64,000 nucleotides of DNA from Xenoacremonium recifei (taxonomy: Eukaryota > Ascomycota > Sordariomycetes > Hypocreales > Nectriaceae). Below are positions 47,713 to 58,131 of the stretch, piece by piece. A program made the position numbers and the translations under genes. Below the pieces are notes generated by a model, which saw only the letters and a list, made by a program, of their open reading frames with translations, was not told the DNA's origin and made no database searches. The stretch's first letter is position 1. Every line of letters starts with the position of its first letter. The DNA is taken from positions 1-64,000 of the forward strand of contig WOFQ01000019.1 of the NCBI GenBank assembly GCA_012184525.1, read 5' to 3'.

Positions 47713-49618
47713 ATGGTTCAGCACGAGTACGACGCCCGCCCGCCCTGGGAGGGCATGTCGGCGGGCAAATACGTGGCCACGCGCTTCTCGTCGCTCAAGC
47801 CGCCGATGCTGCATGTGCCCAACCCCATCAAGCTCATCCGCATGCTGAACGCCCAGCAATGGGCCTTCTTCTTCATCGCCTTCTGGGCCTGGGTACGTAC
47901 ACTCACTCTCACTGAGTCTGCTCGTCATTCACTAACGCCTCGCAGACCTGGGATGCCTTCGACTTCTTCACCGTCTCCCTCACCGTCACCGACCTGGCCG
48001 AGACGTTCGACAAGTCCAAGACCGACATCACCTGGGGCATCACGCTGGTGCTGATGTTCCGATCTGTCGGCAGTATCCTCTTCGGTGTGGCCGCTGACCG
48101 CTACGGCCGCAAGTGGCCCTTCATCGTCAACAACCTTCTCTTCATTGTCCTCGAACTGGTATGTCGTCCCTTCCTGCTGCTTCGTCAATCGAGCCTCCTT
48201 TCGCCGTGATGCAATTGAGTTTGTGCGGATCTGCGTCATCACTTGGCGTGTCTGGGGATCTTTTGCCAGTGGCGAAAGACTTCCTAAAACGGTCGCCGGC
48301 CCCGGACCCGCTCCGGCGCTTGGCCCCGGCCTGTTGGCCCCGTGATCTCGGCATCGTGATGCGAGGAGGCTCGGGATTGACGATTTGCTGCGCCGACTTC
48401 GCTATGAGCTGTGGCTGACTGTGAATCACAGGGAACCGGTTTCTGCAACACCTACCAGCAGTTCCTTGCCTGCCGAGCCCTCTTCGGTGTGGCCATGGGT
48501 GGTCTGTACGGTAACGCAGCTGCCACAGCCCTCGAGGACTGTCCTGAGGAGGCTCGTGGTATCATGAGCGGTATCCTCCAGCAGGGTGTAAGCTTTCTAC
48601 GTGTTCCTGATTATTCATTCATCATAGCTGACAACATGCTCTCTAGTACGCCTTCGGTTACCTCCTCGCCACCGCCTTTGCTCGAGGCCTAGTCAACACC
48701 ACCTCTCACGGCTGGCGCCCACTGTACTGGTTCGGGGCCTGCCCGCCGGTCATCTTCATCGCCTTCCGACTCATCATGCCCGAGACCCAGATGTACCGTG
48801 AGCGCGAGCGTATCCGCCAGGAGGCCAGCCACAACGACGCCAGCCACGAGTCTGTCGGCAAGGTCTTCGTCAAGGAAGGCAAGGTCGCTCTCAAGCACCA
48901 CTGGCTTCTCCTCGTCTACCTTGTCCTTCTCATGGCCGGCTTCAACTTCATGAGCCACGGTAGCCAGGACTTGTACCCTACCATGCTTACCAACCAGCTC
49001 GGCTTCGACGCCAACCAGGTCACCATCACTCAGGTCGTCGCCAACTTGGGCGCTATGCTCGGTGGTACTGTCGTCGGCTACTGCTCGCAGTCTGTCGGCC
49101 GTCGTTTCAGCATCATCTGCTGCTGCATTGTCGGCGGCGCGCTGCTCTACCCCTACACCTTTGTGCGCACTGAGGCCGTCATGGCTGCCGCTTTCTTCCA
49201 GCAGTTCTGCGTCCAGGGCGCCTGGGGTGTCATCCCCATCCACCTGATGGAGCTGTCACCTGGTGCTTTCCGAACCTTCGTCGTCGGTACCGCCTACCAG
49301 TTGGGTAACTTGGCCTCGTCTGCCTCTTCCACCATTGAGGCTCGCCTGGGCGAGAACTTCCCTCTGTCGCCCACCGCCGACGGCGAGAGCCGCTACAACT
49401 ACGGCAAGGTTATCTGCATCTTCATGGGCTGCGTGTACGTCTATGTCATTCTGTTGACCTTCATCGGCCCCGAGCATCTGCGCCGCAAGTTCGACGTTGC
49501 CTCCGACTCGGATGCCCGCGAGGTTGTTGGACAGGAGACTATTGACCACACCATCGCCCGGCGCATGGACGAGGAGGCTGGTCTGGAGAAGCCCGAGGTT
49601 CAGCACGCCAACAACTAA
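47713..49618 (+). CDS. Jen-type monocarboxylate/dicarboxylate proton symporter (MFS)
   Basis: Exons: 47713-47892, 47946-48158, 48432-48587, 48647-49618, giving 506 codons plus stop, all introns phase 0. It has about 12 hydrophobic segments with cytosolic termini. The Jen family signature N-x2-[ST]-H-x-[ST]-Q-D-x3-T is exact (N283 FMSHGSQD ... T295), and the N-terminal half has WDAFDFFTVSLTV and DITWGITLVLMFRSVGSILF. MFS loop 2-3 reads ADRYGRKWPF. Members import lactate, pyruvate, acetate or dicarboxylates across the plasma membrane on non-sugar carbon. Which substrate class cannot be read from sequence alone. The central loop is charged (RERERIRQEASHNDASHESV), and the C-terminal tail is acidic, as expected for regulated endocytosis. 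Confidence 0.92.
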
Positions 49619-50715
49619 GGCTGCTGATCCATGGGAAGGGGCTTTGGTTTATTTGCAAATGGAATGACTATTTGATGATATCCCGTGGAGTTCTGCACCG
49701 ATGATACCTACCCAGCAGAGACTACCACACCATGTCGTCCTTTGCAAGCTATAGTTAATGAGTGATGAATACACACAAGTTCGATTCAAACCATGTTCCT
49801 AATCCCTGTGATGTCTCTCGCCTAGATCTGCTCAAGTCCTGCCTGGAAGGATCTTCCCCGCTCGGTCCCGGATCCGCATTCTCTATCTCGATGCTTGACA
49901 AGGTACGCTGCGGATCCGAAGTTGAGATCATGTGTTCGTCGTGAGATGTTCCGTCGCCAAGGCGTCGGGTTAATGGTCGACGAAATCTAGAGATTGAGGA
50001 GGAGAAACTGCTAATCTTGCAGAGTCTGGGGTCAGCTGGGGTTTTATTTGGTGCCAGGGCTGGATTCCGGGGTCCATCCTGGGGCGTCATTGCGCTGTCC
50101 CGTTCACCCGACGCATTCACAACCACGCGCTATGACTTAGACGCTGAACGAGAGATTGCGATACTTTCTGGCTTCTTCAATCACGGCTTTCAAGATCGGC
50201 TCGGTCCTTTCGCCGAATTCCTAGTTCGCCTTGCTATTCCCGTTAGTTTAAGTATGATAGACGTGGGTTTGTCTCTGCCGTTTGGTACTTTGGTGAGATA
50301 ACCTTCAGCCAGATCTCCAGTAAACGCTCTTGAGTCTCCAACGCTCAACCCCTCTAACGCTCGGTCTAGCGGAATCTTGCACCTTTCATGTTGAGTCGGG
50401 GATCCACCTGAACAGCGGATAATCACTTTCCGCTGTGAAAATAAATGCAATTCGTTACTTGGTCGGCGATCAGCTGCGCGGGGAAAGCGGTGATTCCTAA
50501 GCTGTAGCTCCGTAGCTAGAGTGCGACCCCCGCAGTTTACGCCCTAGTGACTACAAAGTTACGAAGGATGAACGGAAGGGAGGCAGGTATAAATACTCGG
50601 CGAGCGAGAACCTTGAGGGTTGTGTTCTCACTTGGACTGCTAGGATTGGTTCTCAACTGACAGATCGCCCCGGCTTAACTAAATTCCAACGTTTCTACAA
50701 CCAACCACGTTCAAC
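49619..50715. other. Intergenic, 1.1 kb
   Basis: 3' flank of the permease and promoter of the GFA-type gene. No gene or RNA is recognised. Confidence 0.45.
50588..50595 (+). promoter_or_regulatory. TATA box TATAAATA
   Basis: A perfect TATAAATA, 128 bp upstream of the ATG at 50716. Confidence 0.55.
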
Positions 50716-51272
50716 ATGGGTCTTTCAGGAACTTGCATGTGCGGTGCCGTCGCATATGAGAGCACAAGTAGGTCCTTGAGTATCCACTACTAAAATCTAG
50801 AGGCTAAACACCGTAGGCGATGCTGAGATGACTGCTGTCTGTCACTGCATTGATTGCCAAAAGGTGAGTCTTAGTGACTACAATGAAAGATTCATGGTTG
50901 ACGAGTTTCTAGTGGACCGGTGGCCCTTACACTTCCAACGCCATCGTCCCGGAAGACTCCTTCAAGGTCACCAAGGGTATGTGCATCTCTCTCCAAGGCT
51001 TTCAATCGCTGACTGTTCCAGGTACCGTCAAAGTTTGCGACATGACTGCAGCCTCGGGAAAGAGCAATTATCACCACTTCTGCGGCGACTGCGGCTCCAG
51101 TCTGTTCACCAAGCTGGTCATTTTACCCGGCAAGATCGTCATCAAGGCGGGCGGCCTGGATAACGGCGACGCCAACCTAGGCGGCAAGATTCAAACGGAG
51201 TTTTATGTCAAGGACCGAGTCAGTTATCTGCCAGCGCTCGAGGGTGCAGAGCAGAAGCCTTTGTTTCCTTGA
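50716..51272 (+). CDS. GFA/CENP-V-fold small zinc protein
   Basis: Exons: 50716-50767, 50817-50863, 50913-50976, 51022-51272, giving 137 codons plus stop. All seven conserved cysteines of the family are present: C7 and C9 (CMCG), C26, C28 and C31 (CHCIDC), C75 and C78 (CGDCGSSL). Four exons rejoin them without gaps. The fold binds two zinc ions; the founding member was described as glutathione-dependent formaldehyde-activating. Most fungal paralogues have no established substrate, so 'GFA family' is a fold label here. It is 261 bp upstream of the helical-repeat gene on the same strand. Confidence 0.9.
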
Positions 51273-51533
51273 GTTAGCTATCGCTATAAATTGAAAGCAT
51301 TGTTTGTGTGAACTGAATTAGTGTCATGCCCATGATTGTGAGATTCTCGAAAAGACTACGATCGATTGAGTTGAAGATTCTATGGACTGTAGAAACACAG
51401 CTTGGCCTCTGATACAATACTTGACAACATTTCTCGATCAGAACATCCAGCTTACGAACTTATAGGCCCACCTCGCCCACAATCTCACGTCACTGGGTCT
51501 TAGTCTTGCGTTCCGCGACGCTATTCCTGATCC

Positions 51534-53363
51534 ATGGTGGAACTCGAGATTCGGATTTCTCCGCAGCTTATGAGAGACCTAGCCTCAACATCATCTAAAC
51601 CCTCACCTTGTCTCCCAGACACGCACCCTCAAGGAACCAGCTCCGTGGGTATACTCGACAGGATGGGGAGTTTAATCGTTACGTCAGAGCCACAGCTCGG
51701 CGATTTCACACTGCCCGCTCATCCACGCAAGATCACGACAACAAACCGCGAGGCTCAACGATGGTTTGAAATTGGTATCGTTTGGAGCTACGCCTTCAAC
51801 CACGCCGAATCAGCCCGATCCTTTCAAAAAGCTACCGAAGCAGATCCTACATGTTCAATCGCCTACTGGGGTCTCGCTTATGCCCTTGGGCCAAACTACA
51901 ATAAGCCCTGGACGCATTTCGATAAGGCTGACCTGCAAAGGACGCTCGCGAGGGCCTGGGATGCGCTGCAGAAGGGCATAGAGCTATCAGAGGCAGCTTT
52001 GCCTGTGGAAAAGGCCCTTCTTGACACTCTTCAACGCCGATTCCCTGACAAGCTGGAGGATGCTCCCGAATTCAAGGCGCGGAATGAAGATTACGCAGAA
52101 GCGATGAAGATTGTCTACGACGCCTTCAGCGACGACCTCGACGTCGCCGCTCTCTATGCCGACGCTCTGATGAACCTCACACCCTGGGCCCTCTGGGACA
52201 TCAACACTGGCCTCCCTGCGCCAGGCTCGCGCGTCCTCGAGGCTGAAAAGGTCCTTGAAACAGCCCTCGCCCGCCCTGGAGGCCCGGAACATGTCGGTCT
52301 ACTGCACCTCTACATCCACCTCGCCGAGATGTCAAATACGCCTGAGCGCGCCCTTCCCGCCGCTGAGAACCTGCGTCGCCTGGCTGCCGACGCGGGCCAT
52401 CTCGCGCACATGCCGTCCCATCTGGACGTGCTAGTGGGAGATTATCGCCGGGCTATTGCTGCCAATGCCGCGGCTGTGGTGGCCAACGATAAGCTGGTGC
52501 GTCTACGCGGAGGTGGCGACTTTTACACGATTTATCGCATGCATGACTTTCATTCATTGATCTACGCAGCTATGTTTGCGGGCCAATTCCGCGTTGCGAT
52601 TGATGCCACGACGATGATGGAGGATGCGCTACCAGAGGAGGTGTTGCGTATCAAGAGTCCTCCGATGGCCGATTGGACGGAGGGCTTCTGTGCAGTGAGG
52701 CCACATGTCCTCGTGCGATTTGGGCGGTGGCAAGATATCCTAGACTTGAAGATTCCGATAGATCAAGAGCTGTATTGCGTGACTACGGCGACGATACACT
52801 ATTCCAAGGGGATTGCTTGGGCGGTCTTGGGCAATGTCGAGGAAGCAGAAAAGGAACGGGAGTTATTCCTGGCGGCTAAGGCGCGTGTACCGGACACCAG
52901 ATTGGATTATCCAAACAAGTGTATCGACATCCTCGCCGTTGGAGAGGCAATGCTGGATGGCGAGCTGGAGTATCGCAAGGGCAACATTGAGCTAGCATTT
53001 TCGCATCTCCGCAAGTCGATCGAGTTAGACGACGGTCTTATATACAGCGAGCCATGGGCATGGATGCAACCTGCCCGTCACGCCTATGCTGCGCTGCTAA
53101 TGGAGCAGGGCCGGGTCGAAGAGGCCGCGGAGGCGTACAGGACCGACTTGGGGTTGGATGACAAGGCAGTCAGGGGAAGACATCATCCGAATAATGTGTG
53201 GGCGCTCAAGGGGTATCTTGAGTGTACGGAGAAGCTTGGTTTAGAGGGTGAGGCGCGGATCTTGAGGCAGCAACTGACGACGGCCATGGTGTTTGCGGAT
53301 GTGAAGATTGAGTCTTCGTGCTATTGTCGGAAGGAAAAGGATAGCTGCTGCGCGGCAAAATAA
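51534..53363 (+). CDS. TPR-like helical-repeat protein with cysteine-rich tail
   Basis: A single exon of 609 codons plus stop. After a variable N-terminus (about 1-60; alternative starts at 51570 and 51663 are possible) come TPR-type helix pairs: AQRWFEIGIVWSYAFNHAE, then SFQKATEADPTCSIAYWGLA, and later SHLRKSIELDDGLIYSEPWA and GRVEEAAEAYRTDLGLD. A conserved central block has HLYIHLAEMS and LAHMPSHLDV. This type is common in bacteria and in scattered fungi, intronless here, which would fit bacterial origin, though that needs a tree. The last residues, CYCRKEKDSCC, hold four cysteines and could bind metal or form disulfides. Function unknown; no signal peptide. Confidence 0.85.
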   Translation: MVELEIRISPQLMRDLASTSSKPSPCLPDTHPQGTSSVGILDRMGSLIVTSEPQLGDFTLPAHPRKITTTNREAQRWFEIGIVWSYAFNHAESARSFQKATEADPTCSIAYWGLAYALGPNYNKPWTHFDKADLQRTLARAWDALQKGIELSEAALPVEKALLDTLQRRFPDKLEDAPEFKARNEDYAEAMKIVYDAFSDDLDVAALYADALMNLTPWALWDINTGLPAPGSRVLEAEKVLETALARPGGPEHVGLLHLYIHLAEMSNTPERALPAAENLRRLAADAGHLAHMPSHLDVLVGDYRRAIAANAAAVVANDKLVRLRGGGDFYTIYRMHDFHSLIYAAMFAGQFRVAIDATTMMEDALPEEVLRIKSPPMADWTEGFCAVRPHVLVRFGRWQDILDLKIPIDQELYCVTTATIHYSKGIAWAVLGNVEEAEKERELFLAAKARVPDTRLDYPNKCIDILAVGEAMLDGELEYRKGNIELAFSHLRKSIELDDGLIYSEPWAWMQPARHAYAALLMEQGRVEEAAEAYRTDLGLDDKAVRGRHHPNNVWALKGYLECTEKLGLEGEARILRQQLTTAMVFADVKIESSCYCRKEKDSCCAAK

Positions 53364-53764
53364 TTCCTTTTAGATGGTGTTCTTAGGTTATTTCAGCACA
53401 GGCGCAAGAAGCTTCCAGATCTAGAATACAATTGAAAGGAGGATTGGGATTCATAAATATAATCTATAAGCACTAAACACGGGACGAAGCACTGGAGTGT
53501 GGCAATCTTCACAAAGTTTACCTTTAACTCTCCAGGATAAGCTTAACTCAAACTCAAGAGGCATCATGCAGCACGTGAACTCAACTGGCTCTCAACTGGA
53601 AACGGCACGGATTAGATTGCAGTTTACGTACAACCTCCAAAAAGCGTCATCATTCATCTACGCGAGTGATACAATTTGAATCCCTAATTCCCAATGGCCA
53701 GAAAGCCTCCCTCGTGCGTGAAATGTCATAAAGTCATGTCCCAAACGCCCATCAACCCACAAGC
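53364..53764. other. Convergent intergenic region, 0.4 kb
   Basis: 3' flanks of the TPR-like gene (plus) and the prion-like gene (minus). Nothing else is seen. Confidence 0.45.
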
Positions 53765-54574
53765 TTAATCGGAGTCGCTGCTGCTGCTTGAGCTATCGCC
53801 CATGCCGCGGTTGTGCTTGAACTTCTTCTCCTTCTTATGCTTCTTGTGCTTCTTGAAGCCGTGCTCGATCGCGTTGGCACCGATGGCACCAGCGGCTGCG
53901 GCACCGAGACTGCCCAGCAAGCCACCGCCGGCCTTGTGCGCGGCCCACGCCGCTGCTCCGCCACCTACCAGAGTAGCGCCGAGGCCACGCTCACCGTTGG
54001 GATCGTTGGGGTCGACTGCCTGGCCGGGCTGACCCGGATAAGCCGGAGCGCCCTGGCTGTAGCTCTGCGCTTGGCCGCCGTAGTTCGGGTCCTGCTGGCC
54101 GTAGGGCGGCTGGTGCTGCTGTTGCTGCGGCGCGTATGGTGAGTGGCCGCGCTGGTCGTAGCCTTGCTGGGGAGGAGCGCCGTAGCCCTGCTGGCCGGGA
54201 GGAGGCGAAGAGTAGGATTGTTGCTGGTAAGGCGGTTGACCGTAGCTGGGCTGGGGCGAGTGCGAGCCGTATTGCTGCTGAGGAGGGCCCTGGTTATAGC
54301 CCTGGCCCTGGGGAGGACCGTATCCGGGGCCTTGGTCGTAGGGCGAGTGGGATTGAGGGGGTGCGTATTGCTGCTGGACAAGGAGTCAGATACTGGCGAA
54401 ATAGAGCTCGCGGATGGGCCGGGTTGAACAAACCTGCTGAGGATAGCCTTGCTGGGGATAGCCCTGAGGCTGGCCGTAGCCCTGTTGGCCGTAGGGCTGC
54501 TGGCCATAACCGCCCTGCTGGTTCTGGTTGTACTGGCCGCCGCCGCCGCCGCCGTAGTAATCGTTGGCTGACAT
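53765..54574 (-). CDS. Gln/Gly/Tyr-rich protein with glycine zipper and basic/acidic tail
   Basis: Two exons, 54574-54434 and 54373-53765, give 249 codons plus stop. Residues 1-175 are a low-complexity arm of Gln, Gly, Tyr and Pro with repeats such as GYGQQPYGQQGYGQPQ and GYPQQGYPQQ, prion-like in composition. Residues about 180-215 form an Ala/Gly-rich glycine-zipper segment (GLLGSLGAAAAGAIGANAIE). A Lys/His-rich stretch (KKHKKHKKEKKFKHN) follows, and then an acidic serine tail ending SSSSSSDSD, a likely CK2 target. Proteins of this layout are widespread in ascomycetes and mostly uncharacterised. The composition suggests condensate formation or membrane association; both are inference. Confidence 0.85.
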
Positions 54575-55320
54575 GATGACGAAGAGGGGTAGAGGAGAGG
54601 TTGAGGGGAAGAGTCGAGAGTGGGAGAATGCGCGATAGAACGAAGGCTCTGGTTGCGGCGACGATGTGAGATAGAGGATGGATGTATCGAGGAGGTCTTT
54701 GTTGGAAGAGAAAGCAAGAGCTGTCGCAATGGAGGGGCTGAAGCCTTAATAAATCGATTGCAAGCTGTGCCTCAGCTGACAGTTAGCCCAACCTAGCCGC
54801 GGGGCCTCCTGCTGCAGCGCGTCACGAAGGGTGGCGCAGTCACTGCGCCTGGCAAGCCGCCATTCGCTCGCTTTCGCTGGACCCTGATGATCTCTCACTT
54901 GACGGAAGGCGGCAAGAGGGGCTGCGTCGCTTTAATTTCCCCTTTGAGGGAATAGCGAGACATTTCCCCGGGCGGGGATTCCGAGCTTGAGCCACATCAG
55001 CCACAGTGATGATGTTTTACCTACCCTACAGAAATGACGGCAAAAAGCAGGACTCGATGTTTTCATCACCTTACAGAACGTAATGATTCTTGAGATATTT
55101 GGTATTTATTAGCATCGGTATATTATTTGGTTTATTTTGCTGATTTAAGCTTGCCGGATTTCATGAATGCTGAGGATAAGAGGATGCCACGCTTTGGTTT
55201 GTGATTGACTGCCAAGGACATCTTTTGACCCTCGCCTCTAGAGAGTACATTACGTATCTCATATAAAGCCAGCAATTAGCTCAGGGAAGCTTTATACGCC
55301 ATGACATCTATGCATCTCCA
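54575..55320. other. Intergenic, 0.75 kb
   Basis: Promoter of the prion-like gene (left) and 3' flank of the aldo-keto reductase gene (right, A/T-rich). No gene is seen. Confidence 0.45.
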
Positions 55321-56475
55321 TCATTCGTACCCAATTGGCTTTTCACTCTGAACAAAGTTGATGCAGTTGGACCGCGACAACTCCAGATTCCCCTTGCCCG
55401 TCACCCTCGGATCCCTGCCAATGATATTGTACGGGAACCCAAAGTCCAGCTCCTGAATGCTCTCCAAATACTCAATCTGCTCCTTGCTCAACCGAATCTC
55501 CAGCGCCGCAATGTTCTGCTTCAGATGCTCAATCTTGCGCCCCCCAATAATCGGGAAGACGTAGGGCTGCTTGGCCATAACGTACGCCAACGCCACAGCC
55601 GTGATAGATTCAACACCAAGCTCTTCTGCGACTTTCTCCAGCGCAGCACTGATCTTTTCTTCCTGCTCGGATTGCGTGGGTCCGAAGAAAATTCGCAGGC
55701 CTTCACCCTGCTTCGCCCGCTCCTCGATAGCCTTCTTCGTCTGGAACTTACCGCCGCCCATGGCATTCCACGGGGTTATGGCCATGCCGAAGTGGCGGCA
55801 CATGGGAAGGATCTCGCGCTCCATATCGCGGACCATGACATTCCACATGCCCTGATAGATGACGAAGGGTGTCTTGCCGTGGTCTTGAGCGTATGTGTTG
55901 GCGGCACTCACGACCCATGCTGGAGCGTCGGAGATGGCAAGGTAATGCACCTTGCCTTGCTGCACGACAGCATGTAGGCTGTCCATGACTTCTTCAATAG
56001 AAGTGCTCCAGTCCCACCAGTGCAAGTACAAAATATCGATCCAGTCCGTTTTCAGTTTCGCCAACGAGTCACGCAGACTTACATGAAGGCTTCGGCGATG
56101 ATTTCCGCCAGCATTTGGATCCCTGTTTCGCCCATGCGCATGGAAGCGATAATCGGAGGTATACTTGGTGGCAATTACCAGATGGTCGCGGTTCTTGCGC
56201 TCAGCCATCCATTCCCCAAGCCATGTCTCCGACTGCTCATTTTGATAGTTGTTGGCCGTGTCGATGAAGTTGCCACCTGCCTCGTAGTAGGCATCAAGGA
56301 GCTTGAATGACTGCTCTTTGTCCATGCTGCCCATGAAGTCATTCCAGGCATCACCGATGGACATAGCGCCCAGCTGCAGTGGAGAGACGCGGAGACCGCA
56401 TTTTGGCGAGAGGATGCGGTAGCGGGCCAGGGGAGAGGCGATGTCTTTCTCAGTGACGTAGTTGGCGAAATCCAT
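55321..56475 (-). CDS. Aldo-keto reductase, aryl-alcohol dehydrogenase / norsolorinic-acid-reductase-like
   Basis: A single exon of 384 codons plus stop. The AKR catalytic tetrad is visible: D72 and Y77 (NFIDTANNYQ), K104 (IATKYTSDY) and H152 (LYLHWWDW). Late landmarks are YVFPIIGGRKIEHLKQNI and the C-terminal YNIIGRDP, which resemble the fungal aryl-alcohol dehydrogenase/NorB group. The reaction is NADPH-dependent reduction of an aromatic or polyketide aldehyde or ketone; the substrate is unknown. It should be cytosolic. It is the first gene of the compact 55.3-62.4 kb group. A TATA-like element lies about 100 bp upstream. It is complete, with no sign of decay. Confidence 0.92.
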   Translation of the reverse strand: MDFANYVTEKDIASPLARYRILSPKCGLRVSPLQLGAMSIGDAWNDFMGSMDKEQSFKLLDAYYEAGGNFIDTANNYQNEQSETWLGEWMAERKNRDHLVIATKYTSDYRFHAHGRNRDPNAGGNHRRSLHVSLRDSLAKLKTDWIDILYLHWWDWSTSIEEVMDSLHAVVQQGKVHYLAISDAPAWVVSAANTYAQDHGKTPFVIYQGMWNVMVRDMEREILPMCRHFGMAITPWNAMGGGKFQTKKAIEERAKQGEGLRIFFGPTQSEQEEKISAALEKVAEELGVESITAVALAYVMAKQPYVFPIIGGRKIEHLKQNIAALEIRLSKEQIEYLESIQELDFGFPYNIIGRDPRVTGKGNLELSRSNCINFVQSEKPIGYE

Positions 56476-57288
56476 GTTGGCAAAAATAAATGAATATGTA
56501 GTTAATATTCTAGATTCGCTGGTGATGGAAGATGGAGGGTTGTTTCTTTGTCCTCGGCTCGAGGGGACGAGTTACTTATACCCGGCCAGTGAATTCTATC
56601 TCTTGACACTTTACAGATTACACCTCAAGTGATGATCATTGAGCATGCGCCATCACAGCTGTTAATCGATTATCGATGCTGATGCGCTGACGCTATTGGA
56701 GTTTGTAACATGTGTTGAGACACTGGATTTGGCTGAGGTGATTTGAAGGCTGGCGTCAGCCACTCGTTGCTGTGAGAGTGGTCTGTTCCGGACTTAAGAC
56801 CCGGCGTTTGGTAAGTTAAAAAAACCCGTTGGGACTCGGTTTCGTTTTAAATCCATCTAAGACCGCTTGAAGGGATCTCAAAATGGTATTTGCGGAAATC
56901 TATATCCGATAACCGCCTCGGTCTTTTGCCTTGGTGCCAAATGATGTTACGCGCTAACGCTGTTGCAGACCATCATGGAGAATGGTTGTTGGATTTGAGA
57001 GCTTACATCAGAGCTAAGATCTTGCAGAATGCGGGTGCATCAATTTTAATTCACTGCAGTCGATTTGGGGTTATTGTCTCTTTGAGTGCACCAACGTTTT
57101 CGTAGGAGGTTGAGGCCAATAGCAGTCGAGATTAAGCGGTGTTTCAACTCAAACGTAAGAAGGGAGAACAAGAACCTGATAGCTTTAGTTGATACAAGGC
57201 GACAGTACAGGTCCGTGTGGAAATGAACCAATAGAATTGACATGCTAAGTTGGTTGCAAACTAGTAATTGATAATCAGTCAAGCTACA
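56476..57288. other. Intergenic, 0.8 kb
   Basis: Promoter of the aldo-keto reductase gene and 3' flank of the bicupin gene, both minus strand. No gene is seen. Confidence 0.45.
56573..56580 (-). promoter_or_regulatory. TATA-like element TATAAGTA
   Basis: Reads TATAAGTA on the minus strand, about 100 bp upstream of the aldo-keto reductase ATG. Confidence 0.4.
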
Positions 57289-58131
57289 TCACTCCGCAAC
57301 GACATCCCGCGTAATGACCCAAAGCTTCTTGGTGAAAGGCCCCTTGGAAATCCAGGTAATGTGCATACCACTCGTCAGACCGATGGCATCCCCAGCCCGG
57401 AAGCTATGCTTGGCACCCGTCTCTGTCTCTACAACATCCACCTCTCCCTCTAGCAGGAGAATGGTCTCATCTCCAAGCACGCCAGTGTATGGTGTGGTCA
57501 AGGTCCCCTTAGCATCAACATCTGACCCGGCGATGCCCTTTCCAGAACGCCAGACACCACTCAACATGGTTCCAGTCGATCTACCGTTGCGGATGAAATA
57601 CAACTCTCCAGCGACCAAAGGACCTTCCTTGGGCTCGGTGAAGTGGTAGTCTACCCATTCATCTGGGTTGTCGCTGACATGGGTGATCAAAAGATCTGTA
57701 GGGGGGTTGGAGGTCTCGGTACTGCCATTCCAGATGCACCAGTACTTCTTGAAGAACGGCGCGTCGATTTCCCATTGCACCTCCAGATTCTTTGGCGAAG
57801 AGACGATAGAGCCTGGACCAATCTTGTATTTCTTACCCGTGGACACTACAGTGAGCGTGGCAGACCCGTCGATTACACAAGCAGTCTCGTCTCCCAACGG
57901 AGCCGAGTAAATGGTCTTGTGAGGGCCGTTCCCGCTGGCCCCCGGAGAAGAGGCAGAGACCCTCCAGAATCCCGAGGAGAGGTTTCCCGAGACGCCAAAG
58001 GCACGAGCAGTGGTGACTTCGCCAAAGACCTGCGGACCGAGCTTGGGTTCAACCCACTCAAAGGGAACCCAATCGCTCTCAGGTGGCATTTGCTTGCCAC
58101 TGTGGATGACATGAGTTGTAGGTTGGGCCAT
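57289..58131 (-). CDS. Bicupin protein (tandem Cupin_3-type domains)
   Basis: A single exon of 280 codons plus stop, built as an internal duplication. Half 1 (about 20-140) has LSSGFWRVS, APLGDETACVIDGSATL, KYKIGPGSIVSSP and FKKYWCIW. Half 2 (about 155-278) has MLSGVWRSG, GVLGDETILLLEGEVDVV, KHSFRAGDAIGLTSG and TKKLWVI. The repeats fit Cupin_3, the ureidoglycine-aminohydrolase-like group. The position of the classic cupin metal motif G(X)5HXH is occupied by GDET in both halves, so the usual His ligands are missing. It may bind metal differently or act without it. It is divergent from the ABM/zinc-ribbon gene across 708 bp. The activity is unknown. Confidence 0.85.
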   Translation of the reverse strand: MAQPTTHVIHSGKQMPPESDWVPFEWVEPKLGPQVFGEVTTARAFGVSGNLSSGFWRVSASSPGASGNGPHKTIYSAPLGDETACVIDGSATLTVVSTGKKYKIGPGSIVSSPKNLEVQWEIDAPFFKKYWCIWNGSTETSNPPTDLLITHVSDNPDEWVDYHFTEPKEGPLVAGELYFIRNGRSTGTMLSGVWRSGKGIAGSDVDAKGTLTTPYTGVLGDETILLLEGEVDVVETETGAKHSFRAGDAIGLTSGMHITWISKGPFTKKLWVITRDVVAE

